Below, piece by piece: positions 1 through 9,156 of a stretch of DNA of 64,000 nt. The DNA lies in the NCBI GenBank assembly GCA_018715085.1, contig DVMI01000128.1, positions 1 through 64,000 on the forward strand, given 5' to 3'. The notes beneath the pieces are model-generated. The model was given only the letters and a program-made list of their open reading frames with translations, had not been told where the DNA came from and ran no database searches. A program made the position numbers and the translations under genes. The stretch comes from Candidatus Avidesulfovibrio excrementigallinarum (GTDB lineage: Bacteria > Desulfobacterota > Desulfovibrionia > Desulfovibrionales > Desulfovibrionaceae). Every line of letters starts with the position of its first letter. Within the stretch, counting starts at the first letter, position 1.

Positions 1-183
1 GTGTGAAAGAATTCTCAATTCAATGAGATGCATGACCTACTTTTAAAAATCTATTGACCTTCCTTGTAGAATCCGCCATGTCAATTAAAGCGAAGTCGGT
101 ATGAAATCTAACAAAAACCGACATGTTTCCAGCGTGAACCGCAGGGAATGGCTACCCGCTCCCGTCTGCAAAGCGAGGTTTAC

Positions 184-2133
184 ATGCTACACATTCTGCT
201 TTGGGGTTGTATTGTGCTCCCGGTGCTTGCCGCACTGGTCACTCTGGTCTGTGCCAACGATGCGCTGCGTAACAAAATCGTTTTTGGAGGGGTGGGGCTG
301 ACGGCGCTGTCTGCCGTAGGACTTGCGCTGTACGGCAGCTTTACGCTGCCTGTCCCGGCAAGCAGCATGCTTGGCAGCCTGATCACCCTGCTGGACTTCG
401 TTCTGCTGCTGATCATCCTGTCCATTGTGATCAGGCGGCGGCATAAGCTGGGGCTGGCCTTTGCCCTGGCCCAGCTTGCCGGGCTTCTGTGTCTGGATTT
501 CTGGCTTCTGGACGGGCACGCGCCGGCAGCCTTCATTGCCGACACGCTTTCCATCGCCATGGTGCTCATCATCTCCCTTGTCGGGGGCGTCATCTGCATC
601 TACGCCATCGGCTACATGAAAGAACATGAAGAGCACCTGCGCCTGCCCAAAACGCGTCAGCCGCGCTTCTTCTTTGTTCTGCTGCTGTTCCTCGGAGCCA
701 TGAACGGGCTTGTTCTTTCTGACAGCCTGGCCTGGATGTTCTTTTTCTGGGAAGTGACCACACTCTGCTCCTTCCTCCTGATCGGCCACGACCAGACGGC
801 CATTGCACGGGCCAACGCCATGCGGGCCTTGTGGATGAACCTGCTTGGCGGCGTTGCCTTCATGGCGGCCATGCTGTTCCTGCAAAGCACTGTGGGCACG
901 CTGTCGGTTCAGGAACTGCTGGCCATGGGCACCAATCCTGCCGTGCAGGCCGGCGCACCGCTGCTGCCGCTGGCGCTGCTCTGCCTTGCCGGGTTCACCA
1001 AGTCGGCCCAGCTGCCTTTCCAGAGCTGGCTGTGCGGCGCCATGGTGGCCCCCACGCCCGTGTCGGCCCTGCTGCACTCCTCGACCATGGTCAAGGCCGG
1101 CGTCTACCTTGTGATTCGCCTGGCCCCGGCGTATGTGGGCACCATGCTCTCGCCCATGGTTGCGCTGGCCGGCCTGTTCACCTTTGTGGCCACTTCGGCG
1201 CTGGCCGTCGGCCAGAGTAACGGCAAAAAGATTCTTGCCTACTCCACCATTGCCAATCTCGGCCTGATCATCGGCTGCGCCGGCATAGGCACCCCGGCCG
1301 CCATCACGGCCGCCACGCTGCTGCTGATTTTCCACGCCATTTCCAAGGGGCTCATGTTCCTTTGCGTGGGCAGCATTGAACAACACATCGGTTCGCGCGA
1401 CATCGAAGACATGCGCGGGCTGTATCAGGTCATGCCGCGCACGGCGATCATCACCCTCATTGGCATCGTGACGCTGATGCTGCCCCCCTTTGGCGCGCTG
1501 CTTGCCAAGTGGATGGCCATCGAAGCGGCGGCGGCCAGTTCGATTTTCATGCCCGTCTTTGTGGTGCTGATTGCCTTTGGCAGCGCGCTGACCGTGCTGT
1601 TCTGGGCGCGCTGGGCCGGTCTGATTCTGGGCGTCAATCCGCTGCTGAAGCACCCGCCCGTTGTGGAAAAGCAGGATGACACCGTCCGGTTTGCCCTGAC
1701 CTCGCTGGTGCTGGCTGCGGTGCTTCTCTCGCTGCTGTCGCCCTTTGTGTATGCGGGGCTTGCGCCCAACATTGCCGCACAGTTCGGGCTGCTTGGCCTC
1801 TATACGGTCCGCTGGGGACTGTTTGAAAACGGCATCGGCCTGTTTGCGGTCTATCCGATCTTTGTCCTGCTGGGCATAGGCATCTGGCTTGCCGTGCGGG
1901 CCGCGCGCAAGGCGGCCGGCGCCGCGCGCACCGACGCCTGTCTGCCCTACCTGTCGGGCATTCAGATGGTCGAGGGCGAAACCATCGGCATCAACGGGCC
2001 GATGAGCAACCTCGTCCAACCCACCCTGTCCAACTACTATCTGGCCGAATGGTTTGGTGAAGCGACACTCACGCGAACCTGCAACACCATTGCGCTGGTC
2101 CTGCTGACGCTTATGCTGGGAGGTTTGATCTGA
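184..2133 (+). CDS. echA: Ech hydrogenase subunit A, NuoL/MrpA-like proton-translocating membrane subunit
   Basis: Multi-TM antiporter-like protein (FFFWEVTTLCSFLLIG, KSAQLPFQSWLCGAMVAPTPVSALLHSSTMVKAGVYL); first gene of an ech-type operon; internal ATG at 184 chosen (MLHILLWGCIVLP). Confidence 0.9.
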   Translation: MLHILLWGCIVLPVLAALVTLVCANDALRNKIVFGGVGLTALSAVGLALYGSFTLPVPASSMLGSLITLLDFVLLLIILSIVIRRRHKLGLAFALAQLAGLLCLDFWLLDGHAPAAFIADTLSIAMVLIISLVGGVICIYAIGYMKEHEEHLRLPKTRQPRFFFVLLLFLGAMNGLVLSDSLAWMFFFWEVTTLCSFLLIGHDQTAIARANAMRALWMNLLGGVAFMAAMLFLQSTVGTLSVQELLAMGTNPAVQAGAPLLPLALLCLAGFTKSAQLPFQSWLCGAMVAPTPVSALLHSSTMVKAGVYLVIRLAPAYVGTMLSPMVALAGLFTFVATSALAVGQSNGKKILAYSTIANLGLIIGCAGIGTPAAITAATLLLIFHAISKGLMFLCVGSIEQHIGSRDIEDMRGLYQVMPRTAIITLIGIVTLMLPPFGALLAKWMAIEAAAASSIFMPVFVVLIAFGSALTVLFWARWAGLILGVNPLLKHPPVVEKQDDTVRFALTSLVLAAVLLSLLSPFVYAGLAPNIAAQFGLLGLYTVRWGLFENGIGLFAVYPIFVLLGIGIWLAVRAARKAAGAARTDACLPYLSGIQMVEGETIGINGPMSNLVQPTLSNYYLAEWFGEATLTRTCNTIALVLLTLMLGGLI

Positions 2134-2981
2134 TGCTCAAGTTCCTGTTTGCCCTTGTGGCGCTCGCGCTGTCCATCCCGGCTGGCGGCCTGCTTGCCGG
2201 CCTTGACAGAAAGCTCACCGCCCGTTTGCAGTCCCGTATTGGCCCGCCGCTGCTCCAGCCCTTCTATGACGTGCTGAAACTGTTTGGCAAAGCGCCCTGT
2301 GTGAGCAACCCCTGGCTGGTTTTCTGCTCGTTTGTGTGTGTGACCTGTTCGGCGCTGGCCCTGTTTTTGTTCTTCATGCAGGGCGATCTCCTGCTGCTCT
2401 TCTTTGTCATGACAATCAGCGCCGTGTTCAAGGTGGCAGGCGCGTTGAGCATCCCCTCGCCCTTCAGCAACGTGGGCGCACAGCGCGAACTGTTGCAGAT
2501 GCTGGCCTATGAGCCGCTGATCACGCTGGTGTTTGTGGCCATCTCGGCCGTGACGGGCAGCTTCATGATTGGCGACGTGTACGCGTCTGAAACGCCGCTG
2601 CTGCTGCAGCTGCCTTTCCTGTATCTCGCACTGGGCTATGCCCTGACCATCAAGCTGGGCAAGTCTCCCTTTGACATTTCGGCCTGCCATCACGGGCATC
2701 AGGAAATCGTCAGAGGCGTATTGACCGAGTACAGCGGCCCGCAGCTGGCGCTGCTTGAACTTTCCCACTGGCTCGACACCATCCTGATCCTCGGTCTCTG
2801 CGCGCTGTTCTGGCACACTTCGTTCACGGGTATGGTCATCCTGCTGGTGATAACCTATCTGGCAGAAATTCTTGTGGACAACATCACCGCGCGCATGACG
2901 TGGCAGTGGATGCTGAAAAACGCCTTCGGGCCGACCCTGGTCCTGGCAGTCTTCAACATTCTCTGGCTCTACGTCCGTTAG
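2133..2981 (+). CDS. echB: Ech hydrogenase subunit B, NuoH-like membrane protein
   Basis: NuoH/HycD-like sequence (GLDRKLTARLQSRIGPPLLQPFYDVLKLFGK); overlaps the echA stop. Confidence 0.9.
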   Translation: MLKFLFALVALALSIPAGGLLAGLDRKLTARLQSRIGPPLLQPFYDVLKLFGKAPCVSNPWLVFCSFVCVTCSALALFLFFMQGDLLLLFFVMTISAVFKVAGALSIPSPFSNVGAQRELLQMLAYEPLITLVFVAISAVTGSFMIGDVYASETPLLLQLPFLYLALGYALTIKLGKSPFDISACHHGHQEIVRGVLTEYSGPQLALLELSHWLDTILILGLCALFWHTSFTGMVILLVITYLAEILVDNITARMTWQWMLKNAFGPTLVLAVFNILWLYVR

Positions 2982-2992
2982 GAGTTTGCCTT

Positions 2993-3487
2993 ATGGATAT
3001 CGCAAAAAAGCTGACCGAAGCCCTGGGCGGGTATATCAACAAGGGACGCGTCAAGTCGCCCTGGGTCATCCACTACGACTGCGGCTCCTGTAACGGCTGC
3101 GACATTGAAGTTCTGGCCTGTCTGACACCGATGTTTGACATCGAACGCTTTGGCATTCTGAACATCGGCGATCCCAAACACGCTGACGTGCTGCTTGTCA
3201 CCGGCACCGTCAACCACCGCAACAAGGTTGTCCTGCGCAACATCTACGACCAGATGCCCGATCCCAAGGCCGTGATCGCCGTAGGCACCTGCGCCTGTTC
3301 CGGCGGCGTGTTTCAGGACTGTTACAACGTGGTCGGCGGGGTCGATCAAATCATCCCTGTCGACGTCTATATCCCCGGTTGCGCCGCCAAGCCCGAAGCC
3401 ATCATCGACGGGGTCGTGCTGGCGCTTGAGGTTGTCAAAGGCAAGCTCGGCCTGCAGCCTCTCCCGCAAACCACCGTCTTTGAATAA
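2993..3487 (+). CDS. echC: Ech hydrogenase subunit C, NuoB-like small subunit
   Basis: CGSCNGCDIEVLACLTP and GTCACSGGVFQDCYNVVGGVDQIIPVDVYIPGC motifs; ATG at 2993. Confidence 0.9.
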   Translation: MDIAKKLTEALGGYINKGRVKSPWVIHYDCGSCNGCDIEVLACLTPMFDIERFGILNIGDPKHADVLLVTGTVNHRNKVVLRNIYDQMPDPKAVIAVGTCACSGGVFQDCYNVVGGVDQIIPVDVYIPGCAAKPEAIIDGVVLALEVVKGKLGLQPLPQTTVFE

Positions 3488-3501
3488 TCTGGAGAACCGC
3501 C

Positions 3502-3891
3502 ATGCCCAACCATGTGGATATCCTGGAAGCCGAACCGCTGTCGCTTGACCGTGTGCGCGAGGTGGCCCGGGCCAACTTTGAGGCCGGGTTCCGGCTGGTC
3601 ACTCTGTCGGTGGTCAACCTCGGCGACGGCAATCTGGACATCATCTACCATTACGACAAAAACCTTGAGATGCGTCACTACAGACTCACGGTGCCCATCG
3701 GCGTCACAGTGCCGAGCATCTCGGACATCTACTTCTGCGCCATGCTGATTGAAAACGAAAGCCGCGACCATTACGGCATCACCTGGGACGGTCTTGTCAT
3801 TGACTTCCAGGGCTGCCTGTATCTGGAAAAGGACACGCCGCCGCCGCTTCTGCGCGGTCCTTCGTGCACCATTTCCACCATTGGCCGCTAG
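3502..3891 (+). CDS. echD: Ech hydrogenase subunit D, NuoC-like
   Basis: Position in operon; NuoC-like C-terminus (AMLIENESRDHYGITWDGLVIDFQGCLYLE). Confidence 0.8.
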   Translation: MPNHVDILEAEPLSLDRVREVARANFEAGFRLVTLSVVNLGDGNLDIIYHYDKNLEMRHYRLTVPIGVTVPSISDIYFCAMLIENESRDHYGITWDGLVIDFQGCLYLEKDTPPPLLRGPSCTISTIGR

Positions 3892-4110
3892 GGCGACGGT
3901 TCCAGCGCGTTCCCCAAAGCGCCGCATGACGCGCGCCGGACATGGGGCGCACATGGAACAGCCCAGGGCGCAGCAAGCGCCGTCCCCGGTCACTGTGCCG
4001 GCGCCTCCGACGCCGGCGGCACACGGCCTTATGGCCGCCTGTCCGGGCAACCGATTGTCTCAACGCTGCGGAAACAGGCCTCCGGCCCCGGTTTCCAGCA
4101 AGGAGTCACC

Positions 4111-5187
4111 ATGTCTCGCACACTCATCCCCTTTGGCCCCCAGCACCCGGTGCTTCCCGAGCCGCTGCACCTTTCGCTCGTGCTGGAGAACGAAACCGTC
4201 GTCGAAGCCATACCCAAACTGGGATACATCCATCGCGGGCTTGAAAACCTTACCGCCCTGCGCGACTACAACCAGATGATTTATATTGTCGAGCGCGTTT
4301 GCGGCATCTGCTCGTGCATCCACGCCATGTGCTTCTGCCACGCCGTGGAGCACCTCATGCAGGTCGAAGTGCCCCGCCGCGCCAAGTATCTGCGGATCAT
4401 CTGGTCTGAACTGCACCGTATGCACAGCCATCTGCTCTGGCTGGGGCTGCTGGCTGACGCCATCGGCTTTGAAAGCCTGTTCATGCAGTTCTGGAAAATC
4501 CGCGAGCGCGTCATGGACATCAACGAAGCGACGGCCGGCAACCGCGTCATCATTTCCACCAACGTGATCGGCGGGGTGCGCAAGGACCTCTCCCGCGAGC
4601 ATCAGCGCTGGATTGTTGACGAGCTCAATATCCTCGAGACCGAAATGCACCGTCTTGAAAAGATCTGCACCGACGACTACACGCTGCGCAAGCGTACTGT
4701 GGGCGTCGGCGTGCTGACCGCCGAGCAGGTCATTCAGCTGGGCGCGGTAGGCCCCACCATGCGCGCCAGCGGCGTGGCCCAGGACGCCCGCATGCTGCAC
4801 TACGAAGCCTTCAAGGAGCTGGGATTCACCCCGGTCACGGCGCTTGACGGCGACAGCTGGGCCAGGACGATCGTGCGCTTTAAGGAAGTCTATCAATCCA
4901 TGGATATCGTCCGGCAGGCCATCAACCACCTGCCGGAAGGCGAAATCAACGTCAAGGTTCGTGGCAATCCCACTGGGGAGGCCGTAGCCCGTGTGGAACA
5001 GCCCCGTGGCGAACTGTTCTACTACGTCAAGGGCAACGGCTCAAAGTACCTGGACCGGGTACGCATCCGCACGCCAACTTTTTCAAACATCCCGCCGATG
5101 CTGGCCATGCTCAAGGGGATCCAGCTTGCCGACGTGCCTGTGGCCGTTTTGAGCATTGACCCCTGCATCAGCTGCACTGAGCGCTAG
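4111..5187 (+). CDS. echE: Ech hydrogenase subunit E, [NiFe] catalytic large subunit
   Basis: Both [NiFe]-site motifs present: RVCGICSCIH and C-terminal DPCISCTER. Confidence 0.93.
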   Translation: MSRTLIPFGPQHPVLPEPLHLSLVLENETVVEAIPKLGYIHRGLENLTALRDYNQMIYIVERVCGICSCIHAMCFCHAVEHLMQVEVPRRAKYLRIIWSELHRMHSHLLWLGLLADAIGFESLFMQFWKIRERVMDINEATAGNRVIISTNVIGGVRKDLSREHQRWIVDELNILETEMHRLEKICTDDYTLRKRTVGVGVLTAEQVIQLGAVGPTMRASGVAQDARMLHYEAFKELGFTPVTALDGDSWARTIVRFKEVYQSMDIVRQAINHLPEGEINVKVRGNPTGEAVARVEQPRGELFYYVKGNGSKYLDRVRIRTPTFSNIPPMLAMLKGIQLADVPVAVLSIDPCISCTER

Positions 5188-5442
5188 AGCGGCGTCAGGG
5201 GGTCATGGCACCCATGGGGCGCGCCGGCAAACAAAAACGAACGGCGCGCCAGGCGCGGAGCACACCGCGCGTGTTGCCTCATGCGGGCAACGCGGCTTTT
5301 GAACCGGGCCTTTTGCGAACACGCTGCCCCAGGACTCCGTCACGGACGCCAGGGGTGAGGCCTGACCGGCACCGTCTGCCGAGGGCCCTGCCACATGCAG
5401 GGCAGCCGCCGGGCTGCATCCCGGCTTTACCGGAGGTTCAAC

Positions 5443-5940
5443 ATGTTGATGATCAATACGGTACTGCGCAATTTCCTCAAGCGTCCAGCCACGCGCAAAT
5501 ACCCCTTTGCCAAGCGGGACCCGTTCCCTCTCTACCGGGGACGCCTCATCAACTCCGTGGGATCGTGCATCTTCTGCCGCGCCTGTTCCAACAAATGCCC
5601 TGCGCAGTGCATTTCCACCGACCCTAAGGAAGCCTTCTGGGGATACGACCCCTTCAGCTGTGTGTACTGCGGCATCTGCGTGGACAGCTGCCCCACGCAC
5701 AGCCTGTTCATGCTCAGCTCGCACCGCGCGCCTGTGCCCACCAAGTTTGTTGTGTACCATAAGGGGGTGGCGCGTGTGGAGAGAACCCGGAACAAGTCTG
5801 TGCCGACAGCGCCGCACCGCTCCGAAACGCCTTCGGCCGTGCCGACCATCAACGCGCCCGTGGAAGAGCCTCCCCGCCCCGTCAGCGCTGCCATGCCTGA
5901 CCTCAAGGCAGCAGACAAGCGCATCAAGAACAAGAAGTAA
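5443..5940 (+). CDS. echF: Ech hydrogenase subunit F, NuoI-like 2x[4Fe-4S] ferredoxin subunit
   Basis: CIFCRACSNKCP and CVYCGICVDSCP; ATG at 5443; ~50-aa Pro/Ala/Lys-rich C-terminal extension. Confidence 0.88.
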   Translation: MLMINTVLRNFLKRPATRKYPFAKRDPFPLYRGRLINSVGSCIFCRACSNKCPAQCISTDPKEAFWGYDPFSCVYCGICVDSCPTHSLFMLSSHRAPVPTKFVVYHKGVARVERTRNKSVPTAPHRSETPSAVPTINAPVEEPPRPVSAAMPDLKAADKRIKNKK

Positions 5941-6008
5941 ACGCCGCACAGCAGGCGTTGCTCTCTGACTTGCGGCCATGGTCACTTCACCGCCATGGCC
6001 GCGCCCCC

Positions 6009-6038
6009 ACACGCCGTGCGTCAGCACGGCGTGTTTTT
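6009..6038 (+). terminator. Intrinsic terminator downstream of echF
   Basis: ACACGCCGTGC-gtca-GCACGGCGTGT followed by a T-run. Confidence 0.85.
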
Positions 6039-6253
6039 TGCGCCTGCGGCAAAAAAACGCCAAAACGCGCTCTTCCATCGCGCCTTGCGGCCTGCTGCCG
6101 GCCGGCAGCAGAGCCGCGCGCGTCTGTCTGGAAATTTTGGGGAGCGCTCTCCCTGGGGAACGGGGGGCGCACCTGCGCGTGCAGCACGGGATCTGCTCCG
6201 GGCTTCTCCAGGCCTTCAGCGCCGGACATCTGCCGGAGCGGGCAGGGAGGCGC

Positions 6254-7780
6254 TCACGCGCGATCTCTGTCCAACACGCGGCAGCTGACCGCCTCGGCCA
6301 GATGACGCAGTTCCACATGCTCGCAGCCGTCCAGATCTGCGACGGTCCGTGCAATGCGCAGAATCCGGGTGTAGGCCCGGGCAGACAGCGCCAGCGTGCG
6401 CACGGCTTCGCGCAGGAAGGCCTGTCCCTCCCTGTCCGGGGTGCACCAGGCCGCCAGGGCCTGCCCCGAAAGATCGGCGTTGGTGCGGCAGCCGGGCATG
6501 TCTGCGTAGCGTTCCCGCTGCACAGCCCGCGCCGCAGCAATGCGCGCCCGCATGGCCGCAGAACCGGTTCCCGGCGCTGTGGACTGCAATTCGTCATAGG
6601 GGACAGCCGGCACGGTGACGTGCATGTCAATCCGGTCAAGGAGCGGACCGGAAATCCGGCTCTGATAGCGCCGGATTTGCGCGGGCGAGCACACACACTC
6701 GTGCCCCGGATCGCCCAGATAGCCGCAGGGGCACGGGTTCATGGCCGCAACGAGCATGCAGTCAGCCGGAAAAGTGACAATCTGGGCTGAGCGGGAAATG
6801 GTCACTTCGCCTGTCTCCAGCGGCTGCCGCAGCACTTCGAGCGCGCCGCGCGGATACTCGGGCAGTTCGTCCAAAAACAGCACGCCCCTGTGCGCCAGGG
6901 ACACCGCTCCCGGCCTGGGCACGGCGCCGCCACCGACAAGGGCAATCTCCGAAGCGGTGGGATGCTGTTCCAAAAAAGGTCGTTCGCGAATCAGCCCCCT
7001 GCCGGCAAGCCTCCCGGCCACGCTGTAAATTTTGGTCACTTCCAGCGACTCTTCAAAGGCAAGGGGCGGCAGCACACTGGGGATGCAGCGGGCCAGCATG
7101 CTCTTGCCACTGCCAGGGGGACCCACAAACAGCAGGTTGTGCCCGCCGGCGGCGGCGATTTCGATGGCCCGTTTGGCGTGTTCCTGGCCTTTGACGTCGG
7201 CAAAGTCCGCCAGATAGGCCGGATGATCGAGCTCAGGCTGCACAAAGGGCACGGGCGACGCCTGGCGTGCGCCGGCAAGGAACGCGGCCACCTCGTTGAG
7301 CGAGGTCATGCCGTATACGGCCAGCCCCTGCACCGCCGCAGCTTCCGCCGCATTGTCCAAAGGGACGATCATTCCCTTTGCGCCCTCCTTTCTGGCCAGC
7401 AGCGCCAGAGGGAGCACGCCGGGCACGGCGCGCAGCTCGCCCGTCAAAGACAACTCTCCTGCCAGAAACCAGCCCTGCGCACAGCCTTCCGGCAGCGCCT
7501 CCGCCGCGCACAGCAGGCCCACGGCCAGGGGCAGATCGTAGGCGCTGCCTTCCTTGCGGCGATCGGCCGGGGCAAAGTTGACGGTGACGCGGGCCGGAGG
7601 CAGCCGGAATCCGCCTGCCCGGACAGCGGCAAGGACGCGCTCCCTGGCCTCGCGTACTGCGCCTTCAGCAAGCCCCACCATGACAAAGGCGGGCAGGCCC
7701 TTGCGGACCAGCTCCACTTCAAGGTCAACCCGAAAGCCTTCTACGCCTTGTACGCCACCGCAGCACAGCCGCGCGATCAT
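6254..7780 (-). CDS. comM: YifB/ComM family Mg-chelatase-like AAA+ ATPase
   Basis: VGPPGSGKSMLARCIPSVLPPL Walker A, AAMNPCPCGYLGD; start at 7780 has GGAGG upstream (MIARLCCGGVQG). Confidence 0.9.
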   Translation of the reverse strand: MIARLCCGGVQGVEGFRVDLEVELVRKGLPAFVMVGLAEGAVREARERVLAAVRAGGFRLPPARVTVNFAPADRRKEGSAYDLPLAVGLLCAAEALPEGCAQGWFLAGELSLTGELRAVPGVLPLALLARKEGAKGMIVPLDNAAEAAAVQGLAVYGMTSLNEVAAFLAGARQASPVPFVQPELDHPAYLADFADVKGQEHAKRAIEIAAAGGHNLLFVGPPGSGKSMLARCIPSVLPPLAFEESLEVTKIYSVAGRLAGRGLIRERPFLEQHPTASEIALVGGGAVPRPGAVSLAHRGVLFLDELPEYPRGALEVLRQPLETGEVTISRSAQIVTFPADCMLVAAMNPCPCGYLGDPGHECVCSPAQIRRYQSRISGPLLDRIDMHVTVPAVPYDELQSTAPGTGSAAMRARIAAARAVQRERYADMPGCRTNADLSGQALAAWCTPDREGQAFLREAVRTLALSARAYTRILRIARTVADLDGCEHVELRHLAEAVSCRVLDRDRA

Positions 7781-7991
7781 ATCCGCCTCCAGCGGTCCCG
7801 GGTTGTGCGCCGGATCCGCTCCTGAATTTTTTGCACAAACCAAAAATTTGCCGTGCCTTCTGCCTCCTTGTCAAGGCAGCCGCTCACACCTTGCCAAGCC
7901 AACTTTGAGTGGGTATAGTAAAAAAGAGTATGCGTCGCATGGCATGGCTGTACGCCGCCAGGACGCCACACACAAACCAAGCGGGAATATC

Positions 7992-8927
7992 ATGTCCAAA
8001 CTTGCCATTTTTCTCTGTAGCATTCTTGCGTTGATCATGCTTGCCGTCACGGTCGACACCGCTGACGCCGCCCGCTTCGGCGGCGGCCGCTCCTTTGGCG
8101 GGCGTTCGTTCATGTCGCGGCCGGCCACGCCGCCTGCCTCTACCTTCAATCAGACACGCGCCACCCGTGAAACGCCGAAGGCTACGGCCACGGCCCAGCG
8201 GCCCGGCATGGGCGGCATTCTGGGCGGCCTTCTGGCCGGCACCCTGCTCGGTTCGCTGTTTGGCGGCATGGGCGGCGGCTTCATCGGCGGCATTTTGAAC
8301 CTCCTCATCCTTGGCGGCCTGATTTACCTCGTCTTCCGGCTGTTTGCCCGGTTGCGCGGCTCGCGCCAGCGTGCAGAACAGTCCTCGGCAGGCCCCGCCT
8401 TCGGCAACCTGCGCTATCAGACCCAGTCGCCGGGCGCGGGAGGTCCCGGCGCGCCACAGGCAGGACCGGGATGGGATCTGCTGACGGGCGGCGGATCCTC
8501 CACGGCAGCCCAGGAAGAGGCTCCTACGGTTGAAACGTCCGGCGTCCATGTCCCGGCGGGCTTTGACACCGAAGAATTCATCAAGGGCGCCAAGGCTGCC
8601 TACAACCGGCTCAACGCGTCGTGGGATCGCCGTGACCTTGACGACATCGCCCAGTTCACCACACCGGCCATGTTCAAGCTCCTTCAGGAACAGGCTGCCG
8701 AAGACTCCACTCCCGGCAAGACCGAAATCCTGCTCATCGACGCCCAGCTTGTGGACGTGCGGGAAGATCAGGGCGAACAGATGGCCTCGGTGTTCTTCAA
8801 CGTCGTGCTCCGCGAAGACGCCCGGCAGTCTGCGCCGACAGACGTGCGCGAAATCTGGCATTTCGTGCGCCATGCCGACGGCACGGGCATGTGGCGGCTG
8901 GACGGCATCCAGCAGGTCCAGATGTAA
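7992..8927 (+). CDS. Tim44-like domain membrane protein
   Basis: Signal/TM start MSKLAIFLCSILALIMLAV, glycine-zipper segment, C-terminal Tim44-like domain. Confidence 0.75.
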   Translation: MSKLAIFLCSILALIMLAVTVDTADAARFGGGRSFGGRSFMSRPATPPASTFNQTRATRETPKATATAQRPGMGGILGGLLAGTLLGSLFGGMGGGFIGGILNLLILGGLIYLVFRLFARLRGSRQRAEQSSAGPAFGNLRYQTQSPGAGGPGAPQAGPGWDLLTGGGSSTAAQEEAPTVETSGVHVPAGFDTEEFIKGAKAAYNRLNASWDRRDLDDIAQFTTPAMFKLLQEQAAEDSTPGKTEILLIDAQLVDVREDQGEQMASVFFNVVLREDARQSAPTDVREIWHFVRHADGTGMWRLDGIQQVQM

Positions 8928-9156
8928 CGCCGGCGCCTTATTTTCAGGGACGGCCGCCCGGCCGTCCCGTCCTTACAGACGCCGCGTCATGCGGCGTCTG
9001 CCGTTTCTGCCAGGCGTGCAGTCCGGGCCGTGCGCGGCAGGCGTGTTTTTTGCGCTTGCATCCGGCGTGAAATAAGCGTACACACCGCCGCATGCGGCCT
9101 TACTGTCTGGCGCCGCACTCCCTCAAAAGCTCTTACCTCACAAATGGATAGCTGAC

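Noticed and set aside
187-2019. 610-aa minus-strand ORF
   Set aside because: Antisense to echA; His/Gln/Arg-rich shadow.
8977-9000. CAGACGCCGC-gtca-T-GCGGCGTCTG hairpin after the Tim44-like gene as a terminator
   Set aside because: Strong stem but no proper T-run (CCGTTTCTG follows); left unannotated because function is uncertain.
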